From Polyangium sp. (in: bacteria) (GTDB taxonomy: Bacteria > Myxococcota_A > Polyangia > Palsa-1104), in the NCBI GenBank assembly GCA_025450955.1, contig JANWLJ010000282.1:1-5580 (forward strand): a stretch of DNA of 5,580 nt, given 5' to 3'. Both the position numbers and the translations under genes were made by a program. How positions within the stretch are numbered: the stretch's first letter is position 1; each line of letters opens with the position of its first letter. This document shows, piece after piece, positions 1 to 5,580 of the stretch. The notes beneath the pieces were generated by a model that worked only from the letters and a program-made list of their open reading frames with translations, had not been told where the DNA came from and did no database searches.

Positions 1-285
1 AGCGGGCGGCTGCGCGGCGGGATGTTCGCCCGCGGCGCGCTGGTCGAGCCGACCCGCAATGGCCTCGCGGTGCCGAAGTCGGCGCTCTTGCCCGGCGACG
101 GCGGCGCCGCCGATCGGATCGCGATCGTCAAGCCCGACGGGACGGTCGCCCACCTCGCGCTCGTGCTCGGCGACGAGGCGGGCGCGCTGGTCGAGGTCCG
201 CTCCGGCCTCTCGGCCGGCGAGCGGGTGATCGTCTCGGGCGGCTACGCCCTGCCCGACGGCACCAAGGTCGAGATCGTCAAGTGA
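1..285 (+). CDS. RND efflux periplasmic adaptor subunit (membrane fusion protein), C-terminal fragment
   Basis: This is the 3' end of a gene that starts left of the window; 94 codons and the TGA stop (283-285) are present. Adaptors of this HlyD/AcrA-type family sit in the periplasm, anchored to the inner membrane, and bridge the RND pump to an outer-membrane channel. The fragment begins with LRGGMFARG, the usual end of the beta-barrel domain. VPKSALL follows at about residues 38-44, then a membrane-proximal domain ending in the segment VRSGLSAGERVIVSGG and a final DGTKVEIV. The ATG at 22 is internal (it encodes the Met of GGMFARG), so it is not the true start. The stop overlaps the start of the pump gene by 4 bases, the normal adaptor-pump order. 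The lipobox, hairpin and lipoyl parts lie outside the window, so substrate class cannot be judged. Family assignment is firm; specific name is not. Confidence 0.88.
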   Translation, partial: SGRLRGGMFARGALVEPTRNGLAVPKSALLPGDGGAADRIAIVKPDGTVAHLALVLGDEAGALVEVRSGLSAGERVIVSGGYALPDGTKVEIVK

Positions 286-3200
286 GCGGCACGATCGGCG
301 CGCGCATCGCCCGGCATGGCCGCGGCATCGCGCTCGCGATCGCGCTGGTGGTCGCCGCCGGGGCGCTCGCCTTTTCGCGCCTGCCGCGCGGCCTCTATCC
401 CGAGCTGTCCTTTCCCCGCATCGGCGTCGTCGCCACCCTGCCCGATGCCGCGACCGAGGTGGTGCAGCTCAACGTCACCCGCCCGATTGAAGAGGCGCTG
501 GCGACGGTGCTCGGGGTCACGCGGGTGCGCTCGAAGACCATCCGCGGCGCCGCCGAGCTGTCGGTGATGTTCGAGCCGGACACCGACATGGTGACCGCGC
601 TCCAGCTCGTCCAGGGCAAGCTCGCCGAGCTGCGCGCCGATCTGCCGGCCGGCAGCCGGGTCGAGGCGGAGCGGATCACGCCCACCTCTTTTCCGATTCT
701 CATCCTCAACGTCGACGGCAACGTGCCACCCGCCGAGCTGCGCGATCTCGCGCTCTATCAGGTGCGGCCGGCGCTGTCGCGGGTGCCGGGCGTCGGGCCG
801 GTCACGGTCACCGCCGGAGACGAGCGCGAGATCGAGGTCGAGGTCGATCCCGCCAAGGCCGAGGCCGCCGGGCTCTCGGTAGACGAGATCGGGCGGCGGC
901 TGGCGGCGTCGAACCGCTTCATCACCGTCGGCCGGCTCGATAGGGCCTATCGCCGCTACGCGATCGTGCTCGACGGCCAGGCCGACGTTCAGGCGCAGCT
1001 CGGCGACTTCGTGGTGGGCGGCACCGAGAGCGCGCCGGTGCGGCTCGCCGACGTCGCCAAGATCGAGGAGGGCCACGCCGATCCGCAGATGATCGTGCGC
1101 TCGCCGCACGGGCCGGCGGCGGCGGTCAACGTCGCCCGGCGCATCGGCGGAGACGTGATCACCCTCGACGCCGCGCTCGAGGCCGAGGTGGCGCGGCTGC
1201 GCAAGTCGCTGCCGCCCGGCGTCTCGATCACCCCGGTCTACGAGCAGGCGAACCTCATCTCCGACGCCACCTCGGCGGTGCGCGACGCGATCCTGGTCGG
1301 CATCGCGCTCTCGGTGTTGGTGCTGCTCCTGTTTCTTCGCTCGCTGCGCGCGACCTTGGTGGCGGCGCTGGCGGTGCCCTCGTCGCTGGTGGCGGCCTGC
1401 GCGGTGATCGCGCTGTTCCACGGCTCACTCAATCTGATGTCGCTCGGCGGGATGGCTATAGCGGTCGGCCTGGTGATCGACGACGCGGTGGTGGTGGTCG
1501 AGGCGATCCACCGCGAGCTCTCCTCGGGCGCGCCGCCGCGTCTGGCGGCCGAGGCGGGCGTGACCCTGCTCGCCGGCCCGGTGCTCTCCTCGACGCTGAC
1601 CACGGTGGTGGTGTTCGCGCCGCTCGCGTTTCTCTCCGGCGTGGTCGGCACCTTCTTCGCCGCGCTGGCGCTCGCGCTCGCGGCGGCGGTGATCGCCGCA
1701 CTGGTGATCGCGCTGACGGTGATTCCCCTTTTGAGCGCATGGCTGCTCCGCCCGCTACACCAGGCGCGGCCCGAGCGGCTGGCGCCCCGCTACGCCGGCC
1801 TGCTCGAGCGCGCGCTCGCGCACCGCCTGATCGTGCTCGTGATCGCGGCGGCGCTGCTCGCCGGCGGCGCGGTGATCGCCACCCGTCTCGAGACCGGCTT
1901 CATCCCCGAGCTCGACGAGGGCTCCTACATCTTCGACTACTACGCGCCGATCGGCACCTCGCTCGCCGAAACCGATCAGCTCGCCTCGCAGCTCGACGAC
2001 ATCCTGCGCGCCGATCCCGACGTCGCCACCTTCACCCGCCGCCTCGGCACCGAACTCGGCCCGAAGCGCGCGACCGAGACCAGCCGCGGCGACATCATGG
2101 TGCGCCTCAAACCGCACCATCGCCCGATCGAGCAGATCATGGAGGATCAGCGGCGCCTCGCGAGCGCGCGCGTGCCGGCCCTGCGCATCGAGCTCGCCCA
2201 GCTCCTGCAAGACATGCTCGGCGATCTGGAGGGCAACCCCGATCCGATCGAGCTCAAGCTGTTCGGCAGCGACGAGGCCGAGCTGCGCAAGCAGGCCAAG
2301 CGGGTCGCGGGCGCGATCCGCACCGCGCCGGGCCTGACCGATCTCTTCGACGGCCAGGTGGCCTGCTCGCCCGAGCGGATGGTGCGGCTCGATCCGGTCA
2401 AGGCCGGCCGCACCGGGCTCACCACCGACGAGATCGCCGCGCAGATGTCGGCGGCGCTGCTCGGCGCCGAGACCACGCCGCTGCCCGAGCACGATCGGCT
2501 GGTGCCGGTGCGGGTGCGCTGGCCCGACGGCGCGCGCTATGGCGAGCACGCGCTCGAGCGGGTCCGCATCCGCACCGCCCGTGGCGCGTGGGTGCCCTTG
2601 TCCGAGCTCGGGACCGTCTCCGACGACTGCGCCCCGTCGGAGATCACCCGCGAGAACCTGCGGCTGATGGTGCCGGTGACCGCCCGCCTCGAAGGCACCG
2701 ATCTCGGCACCGCGATGTCCGAGGTGCAAAAGCGGCTCGCCACGATCACGCTCCCGCCCGGCTACACGATCGAGATTGGCGGGCAGCGGCTCTCGCAGAA
2801 GCAGGCCTTTCATTCGCTCGCGCTCGCGCTCGCCGCCGCGGTGGCGCTGGTGCTCCTGGTGTTGGTGTTCCAGTTCGACGGCTTCGCCGCGCCGGCCGCG
2901 ATCCTCTGCGCCGCGCCGCTCGCGCTCGCCGGCGGGGTCATCGCCTTGTGGGCCAGCGGGACCGCGCTCAACGTCTCGTCGCTGCTCGGCGCGATCCTGC
3001 TCATCGGGTTGGTGGTGAAAAACGGCATTCTCCTTTTGCACCGGGCGGCCCTGCGCCAAGAGGAGGGCGAGCCGCTCGACGAAGCGCTCGCCGACGCCGG
3101 CCGAATCCGACTGCGCCCGATCCTCATGACCACGCTCTGCACCCTGGTCGGCCTTCTGCCGCTCGCGCTCGGCCTCGGCGCCGGGGCCGAGATGCACAAG

Positions 3201-3305
3201 CCGCTCGCGATCGCGGTGCTCGGCGGCCTGGTGCTCTCGACGCCGGCGACCCTGTTCGTGGTGCCGGCGATCTACTCGCTCCTGCATCGCCGCGTGCACC
3301 GGTAG
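282..3305 (+). CDS. RND-family proton-driven efflux transporter permease (AcrB/CzcA-like)
   Basis: Complete 1007-residue inner-membrane pump, slightly shorter than AcrB or CusA (about 1050). The GTG start overlaps the adaptor stop (GTGA, 282-285), indicating translational coupling. The protein shows the two-fold RND plan: TM1 about 15-32, a large periplasmic loop 33-333, TM2-6 about 335-489, TM7 about 513-532, a second periplasmic loop 533-841, and TM8-12 about 842-1002. The proton relay known from AcrB is complete: Asp400-Asp401 in TM4 (GLVIDDAVVVVE), Lys913 in TM10 (GLVVKNGILLL), and Arg943 and Thr950 in TM11 (RLRPILMT). The periplasmic half has GFIPELDEG (539-547), GTSLAETD (558-565) and LQDMLGDLEG (642-651), which recall a poorly characterised RND branch between the multidrug (HAE) and metal (HME) groups. 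Substrate is therefore unknown. Two periplasmic cysteines, Cys695 and Cys783, are unusual. No frameshift or gap is seen. Family certain; specificity open. Confidence 0.95.
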   Translation: MSGTIGARIARHGRGIALAIALVVAAGALAFSRLPRGLYPELSFPRIGVVATLPDAATEVVQLNVTRPIEEALATVLGVTRVRSKTIRGAAELSVMFEPDTDMVTALQLVQGKLAELRADLPAGSRVEAERITPTSFPILILNVDGNVPPAELRDLALYQVRPALSRVPGVGPVTVTAGDEREIEVEVDPAKAEAAGLSVDEIGRRLAASNRFITVGRLDRAYRRYAIVLDGQADVQAQLGDFVVGGTESAPVRLADVAKIEEGHADPQMIVRSPHGPAAAVNVARRIGGDVITLDAALEAEVARLRKSLPPGVSITPVYEQANLISDATSAVRDAILVGIALSVLVLLLFLRSLRATLVAALAVPSSLVAACAVIALFHGSLNLMSLGGMAIAVGLVIDDAVVVVEAIHRELSSGAPPRLAAEAGVTLLAGPVLSSTLTTVVVFAPLAFLSGVVGTFFAALALALAAAVIAALVIALTVIPLLSAWLLRPLHQARPERLAPRYAGLLERALAHRLIVLVIAAALLAGGAVIATRLETGFIPELDEGSYIFDYYAPIGTSLAETDQLASQLDDILRADPDVATFTRRLGTELGPKRATETSRGDIMVRLKPHHRPIEQIMEDQRRLASARVPALRIELAQLLQDMLGDLEGNPDPIELKLFGSDEAELRKQAKRVAGAIRTAPGLTDLFDGQVACSPERMVRLDPVKAGRTGLTTDEIAAQMSAALLGAETTPLPEHDRLVPVRVRWPDGARYGEHALERVRIRTARGAWVPLSELGTVSDDCAPSEITRENLRLMVPVTARLEGTDLGTAMSEVQKRLATITLPPGYTIEIGGQRLSQKQAFHSLALALAAAVALVLLVLVFQFDGFAAPAAILCAAPLALAGGVIALWASGTALNVSSLLGAILLIGLVVKNGILLLHRAALRQEEGEPLDEALADAGRIRLRPILMTTLCTLVGLLPLALGLGAGAEMHKPLAIAVLGGLVLSTPATLFVVPAIYSLLHRRVHR

Positions 3306-3354
3306 CCAACCGATTGCGCGCTGGCGCGCCCGCCTTAAGACCGCCGCACCGAAT

Positions 3355-3360
3355 GGGAGG
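3355..3360 (+). promoter_or_regulatory. Ribosome binding site of the CMD-family gene
   Basis: GGGAGG lies 6 bases before the ATG at 3367, a near-ideal Shine-Dalgarno sequence and spacing. It fixes the start of the downstream gene. The 61-bp gap after the pump gene contains no convincing terminator, so read-through from the efflux operon is possible. Confidence 0.75.
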
Positions 3361-3366
3361 GACACC

Positions 3367-3798
3367 ATGGCCAAGGTCAGCGGCACGAGCGGCAACGGAT
3401 CCAAGCAGATCGAGCAGGAGATGATCGCGCGCTTCGGGTTTGCGCCCGACTTCTATCAGGCGTTGCCCGAGTCGGCGCTCGCCGACGAGTGGGCCGTCCA
3501 GCGAGACTTCGAGCTGGCGGAGACCGTCATCCCGAACAAGTACAAAGAGCTGATCGGCCTCGCGGTCGCCGCGCACATCAAGTGCCGCTACTGCATCTAC
3601 TTCCACTCCGAGGCGGCCAAGGCGTTCGGCGCCAGCGACGAGGAGCTCAAGGAGGCGGCGTTCATGGGCGGCATGACCGCGCAGTTCTCGAACACGCTCA
3701 CCGGCATGCAGGTCGAGCTCGATCACTTCAAGCGCGAGGTCGATCGCGCGATCGAGCACATGACCTCGCACGAGCCGGCGGCATCGCCCGCGCACTAG
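3367..3798 (+). CDS. Carboxymuconolactone decarboxylase (CMD)/AhpD-like family protein with redox CxxC centre
   Basis: 143-residue, probably cytosolic, all-helical protein with no signal peptide or membrane segment. The core around residues 58-104 carries KYKELIGLAVAAHIKCRYC followed by IYFHSEAAKAFGAS. Glu61, Cys73, Cys76 and His80 reproduce the E-x11-CxxC-x3-H arrangement that in mycobacterial AhpD forms the alkylhydroperoxidase / disulfide-reductase centre (from memory Glu118, Cys130, Cys133, His137 there, with the same spacing). A thiol-peroxidase or disulfide-reductase role is therefore likelier than the lactone decarboxylation that gives the family its name. The N-terminal part, including ARFGFAPDFYQALPES, matches the helical lead-in usual for small CMD proteins. 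A strong RBS supports the ATG. It lies 61 bp behind the RND pump on the same strand and may share its transcript. The electron donor and physiological substrate cannot be told from sequence. Family call is firm; reaction is inferred. Confidence 0.9.
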   Translation: MAKVSGTSGNGSKQIEQEMIARFGFAPDFYQALPESALADEWAVQRDFELAETVIPNKYKELIGLAVAAHIKCRYCIYFHSEAAKAFGASDEELKEAAFMGGMTAQFSNTLTGMQVELDHFKREVDRAIEHMTSHEPAASPAH

Positions 3799-3889
3799 GC
3801 CGCCGCCCCTGCCGCCGCCCGACACGGCGCTCGCAATCACCCACCGCCGGCGCTCTTTGCGCGCCGCCGCAGCTCGCCAGCCCGCGAGA

Positions 3890-3909
3890 GGAGTAAGCGC
3901 GGAGTAAGC
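3890..3909. repeat. Tandem 9-bp direct repeat, 11-bp period
   Basis: GGAGTAAGC occurs at 3890-3898 and again at 3901-3909, separated by GC. The period of 11 bp is about one helical turn, as in direct-repeat binding sites of OmpR/PhoB-type regulators. The repeat is exact, but no matching regulator is known from the window, so a binding-site role is only a suggestion. Confidence 0.55.
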
Positions 3910-3938
3910 ATCGAAAAGAGCCGCCGCGCGCGCTTGCC

Positions 3939-3969
3939 AGCGTGCGGAAGATCCGGTAACGCTCTTTTT
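3939..3969 (+). terminator. Possible intrinsic terminator downstream of the CMD gene
   Basis: AGCGT (3939-3943) pairs with ACGCT (3959-3963). Inside it CGG (3945-3947) pairs with CCG (3953-3955) around a 5-base loop. The outer stem is followed at once by C and five T (3964-3969). The stem is short and interrupted by an internal loop, and it lies about 140 bp after the CMD stop, so the call is tentative. A stronger competing hairpin (3927-3946) uses the same left arm. Confidence 0.3.
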
Positions 3970-4018
3970 CGGGGAGGGAAGCTCGACGACGTCAGACTGG
4001 CGCCGCTCGTGCGCTCCG

Positions 4019-4039
4019 CCGATTGATCTCGAAAATCGG
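4019..4039. promoter_or_regulatory. Perfect 6-bp dyad upstream of the kinase gene, candidate operator
   Basis: CCGATT (4019-4024) and AATCGG (4034-4039) form an exact inverted repeat with a 9-bp spacer, 27 bp before the kinase start codon. The half-site spacing (15 bp centre to centre) is somewhat longer than a helical turn. It overlaps the candidate -35 element, as a repressor site would, but no regulator is identified. Confidence 0.35.
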
Positions 4040-4050
4040 AATCCTACTAT
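4023..4050 (+). promoter_or_regulatory. Weak candidate sigma70-type promoter for the kinase gene
   Basis: TTGATC (4023-4028) and TACTAT (4045-4050) are separated by 16 bp and each match the -35 and -10 consensus at four of six positions. This is one of the few A/T-rich patches in the region. Against it, the predicted transcript would begin near 4057, within the ribosome binding site, so the message would have almost no leader. The real promoter may lie further upstream. Confidence 0.25.
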
Positions 4051-4051
4051 C

Positions 4052-4060
4052 GGAGGGGAG
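4052..4060 (+). promoter_or_regulatory. Ribosome binding site of the kinase gene
   Basis: GGAGGGGAG ends 6 bases before the ATG at 4067, and its GGAGG core (4052-4056) is 10 bases away. It supports this ATG, which also places the first membrane helix directly at the N-terminus. Confidence 0.6.
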
Positions 4061-4066
4061 CGGGGG

Positions 4067-5401
4067 ATGAGGACGGCGCGGACCGGGCGATCATTGATCC
4101 TCGCCAGCTTGGCCGTGGTGTTGGCCTTCCTGGCATCGACCGGCTACACGAAGTGGGTCGCCTCGAAGATCCGCATCGACACCGTCGGGCTGCACCTCAA
4201 CGCGGTGCCGAGCGCCCGTCATCTGGTGGCGGCGCGCGCGGAGCTCTTCCAGATGGCGATCTCTCTAGAGGGTCCGGCGACGGACGGGTCGGCGGTCCGG
4301 CGCGAGCGGCGCGATCTCAGCGAAGCGCTCGCCAACTACGTCTCTCAGCCGTTCTATCCCGGCGAGTCGCAGCTCTACGCCGAGGCCACCCGAGCGCTCG
4401 ACGCCTTCGACACCCAGCTCGAGCGTCTCGAGCGCGACGGAACCATCTCGAGCTCCGATCAGCGTACGCTGCTCGGCGATCTCGAGCGCGTCGACACCGC
4501 GATCGGCAGGCTGGTGGTCTTCAACATCGATCACGCCAATCAGCACGCCACCCGGATCGAAGAGGTCTGGCAGCGCTCGCTCGACATCGAGATCGGGCTC
4601 GACGTGTTGTGCGTCCTGCTCGCGATCACCGCCACCCTGCTCGCCTTCCGGGCCATCCGCCGCTACACCCGGTTTCTCGAGGAGCGGGCGAGCGCGCTCG
4701 AAGACTTTTCGGCGCGCATGGCCCACGACGTCCTGAGCCCGCTGTCGACCGTCGGGCGGGTGGTGCCGATGCTCGAGCGGCGCACCCTCGACGACGGCCA
4801 GGCGCAAGCGCTCGCCAGGCGCGCGACCTCGAGCCTGCAGCGGGTGCGCACGCTGGTCGACGATCTGCTCGCCTTCGCGCGCGCCGGCGCGCAGCCCGAT
4901 CCCAACGCCTCTACCGACGTCAAGCCGGTGGTCGAGGGAATGATGGGCGAGCTCGGCGGTCAGGCGGCCGAGAGCAACATCGCGCTGGTCGCCGAGCCGT
5001 TGGCGAGCTGCCACGTCGCCTGCTCCCCCGGCGTGCTCACCAGCCTGCTCTCGAACCTGGTGCGGAACGCCATCAAGTTCATGGGCGATCGTCCCGAGCG
5101 GCGGGTGCAGGTGCGGGTGACCTGCCCGCCCGACCGGGTGCGCGTCGAGGTGGAGGACACCGGGCCGGGGCTGCCGCCCGGCTACGAGTCCCAGATCTTC
5201 GAGCCCTATTTCCGCGGTCCCAAACCGCAGCAGCCGGGCGTCGGCCTCGGGCTCGCGATCGTCAAGCGCCTGGCCGAAGCGCACGGCGGCGCGGTCGGCG
5301 TTCGCTCCCCGGTAAAACCCGAAGGCGGCGGCTCGATCTTCTGGTTCGAGCTGCCGCGCGTCGCCGAGCTCCAGCCCTCGCCCTCTCAGCCGGCCGCCTG
5401 A
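4067..5401 (+). CDS. Membrane-bound sensor histidine kinase
   Basis: Complete 444-residue two-component kinase that should autophosphorylate on a histidine and pass the phosphate to a response regulator. An N-terminal membrane helix (about 8-26) and a second (about 174-194) flank an extracytoplasmic sensor region (about 29-173) of predicted helical, charged sequence, possibly a four-helix bundle; I recognise no named sensor family. No clear HAMP follows; a short helical linker (195-213) leads directly to the dimerisation/phosphotransfer domain. The H-box is ARMAHDVLSPLS, with His220 the likely phosphoacceptor. The ATPase domain has the N-box SNLVRNAIKFM (329-339, Asn330 and Asn334), G1 EDTGPGLP (363-370), an F-box-like IFEPYFRG (377-384) and G2 GVGLGLAI (391-398). 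All catalytic motifs look intact. The tail ELQPSPSQPAA is low-complexity and its codons overlap a convergent gene. No cognate regulator is in the window. Signal unknown. Confidence 0.94.
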   Translation: MRTARTGRSLILASLAVVLAFLASTGYTKWVASKIRIDTVGLHLNAVPSARHLVAARAELFQMAISLEGPATDGSAVRRERRDLSEALANYVSQPFYPGESQLYAEATRALDAFDTQLERLERDGTISSSDQRTLLGDLERVDTAIGRLVVFNIDHANQHATRIEEVWQRSLDIEIGLDVLCVLLAITATLLAFRAIRRYTRFLEERASALEDFSARMAHDVLSPLSTVGRVVPMLERRTLDDGQAQALARRATSSLQRVRTLVDDLLAFARAGAQPDPNASTDVKPVVEGMMGELGGQAAESNIALVAEPLASCHVACSPGVLTSLLSNLVRNAIKFMGDRPERRVQVRVTCPPDRVRVEVEDTGPGLPPGYESQIFEPYFRGPKPQQPGVGLGLAIVKRLAEAHGGAVGVRSPVKPEGGGSIFWFELPRVAELQPSPSQPAA

Positions 5402-5580
5402 GGCTCGTTGGTCGCGGCGACGATCGTCTGGTTCAAGAGCGCGAACAGCCGCTCGGAGACCTGGTCGTAGCGGCGTCCGAGCTCGCCGTCGAAGCTCATG
5501 TCATTCCAGGATCCCATTCCTCCAAACACCCAGGCGGACTGACAGACATCGAGCAGCGCCGCTCGATCGCCGTCGCCCTC
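5386..5580 (-). CDS. Unidentified protein, C-terminal fragment (gene continues past the right edge)
   Basis: The - strand is open from the window edge to a TGA at 5388-5386, giving the last 64 residues of a protein whose start is outside. The translation runs from EGDGDRAALLDVCQSAWVFG through GMGSWNDMSFDGELGRRYDQ to VSERLFALLNQTIVAATNEP and ends in QAAG. It reads like real protein: third positions are mostly G or C, composition is balanced with Trp, Tyr, Phe and Asn rather than the Arg/Ala/Pro-rich shadows seen elsewhere, and the end resembles an amphipathic helix. I do not recognise the family; the segment WVFGGMGSWND is distinctive and would be a good search probe. The gene converges on the kinase gene and overlaps its last 16 bases, with no terminator between them. 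Existence as a gene is likely; function is unknown. Confidence 0.72.
   Translation of the reverse strand, partial: EGDGDRAALLDVCQSAWVFGGMGSWNDMSFDGELGRRYDQVSERLFALLNQTIVAATNEPQAAG

Larger units (their letters stand above)
3799..4066. other. Non-coding region between the CMD gene and the histidine kinase gene
   Basis: 268 bp without a supportable gene. The first 80 bases are C/G-rich with only a weak hairpin (GGCGC at 3849-3853 with GCGCC at 3861-3865, no T-run). The middle has a tandem direct repeat and two alternative hairpins, one followed by five T residues. The last 50 bases hold a dyad, a possible promoter and a purine-rich ribosome binding site. The motif GCTCTTT occurs at 3852 and 3961 and inverted (AAAGAGC) at 3915. 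The region probably ends one transcription unit and starts the next. Confidence 0.6.

Noticed and set aside
243..1421. Long - strand open frame of 392 codons opposite the RND pump
   Set aside because: Arg/Asp/His-rich low-complexity translation without any domain, lying fully antisense to a conserved pump sequence; a GC-rich shadow frame.
3314..3340. TTGCGC and TTAAGA as a promoter for the CMD gene, and GCGCG/CGCGC as a terminator for the pump gene
   Set aside because: The 15-bp spacing and poor matches are weak, and the short GC stem (3316-3329) has only a 2-3 base loop and no T-run. Neither is above chance in this composition.
1755..3404. Long - strand open frame of 549 codons opposite the second half of the pump
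   Set aside because: Composition is dominated by Arg, Glu, Gly and His, and the frame tracks the codon pattern of the pump. The + strand protein has the full set of RND motifs.
1739..3424. + strand open frame of 561 codons overlapping the pump in another frame
   Set aside because: Arg/Ala/Pro-rich translation typical of an out-of-frame reading in GC-rich DNA; no start signal and no recognisable fold. Not a sign of a frameshift, since the pump frame is continuous.
3367..3798. Annotation as a true 4-carboxymuconolactone decarboxylase of aromatic degradation
   Set aside because: The CxxCxxxH redox motif matches AhpD-type members, and no protocatechuate-pathway genes are present.
3934..4026. 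Possible 30-codon + strand peptide starting at a TTG
   Set aside because: No ribosome binding site at a suitable distance, rare start codon, and it spans the terminator-like hairpin; nothing supports translation.
4265..5284. - strand open frame of 339 codons opposite the histidine kinase
   Set aside because: Antisense shadow; the kinase frame has intact H, N, G1, F and G2 boxes.

Overview
The window is very GC-rich chromosomal DNA with strong G/C preference at third codon positions, so long shadow reading frames open opposite the real genes. Gene content (an RND efflux system, a redox-type CMD protein, and an orphan-looking membrane histidine kinase with an 'AHDVLSPLS' H-box and no HAMP) fits an environmental proteobacterium-like lineage, perhaps Myxococcota. 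That placement is inference from protein style, not from a marker gene.

Layout. Bases 1-285 hold the C-terminal end of an RND periplasmic adaptor. Its stop overlaps the GTG start of a full-length RND inner-membrane pump (282-3305), so the two form a translationally coupled efflux pair. No outer-membrane channel gene is visible. After 61 bp with a good ribosome binding site comes a 143-residue AhpD/CMD-family protein (3367-3798) with a complete E...CxxCxxxH redox centre. It may be co-transcribed with the pump.

A 268-bp non-coding stretch (3799-4066) follows. It holds a tandem 9-bp direct repeat, a terminator-like hairpin followed by five T residues, a competing hairpin that shares one arm with it, and a perfect 6-bp dyad just before the next gene. 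It looks like the boundary between two transcription units.

A membrane-bound sensor histidine kinase (4067-5401) occupies the last part of the + strand. No response regulator is present. On the - strand the final 195 bases encode the C-terminus of another protein that runs in from beyond the right edge and overlaps the kinase gene tail-to-tail by 16 bp. It is too short a fragment to name.

Functionally, the adaptor and pump would export an unknown substrate using proton motive force. The CMD protein could deal with oxidative or thiol stress, but a functional link to the pump is only suggested by proximity. The kinase appears to be a separate unit. I see no clearly new biological system; the most useful observations are the unnamed convergent gene and the structured intergenic region upstream of the kinase.
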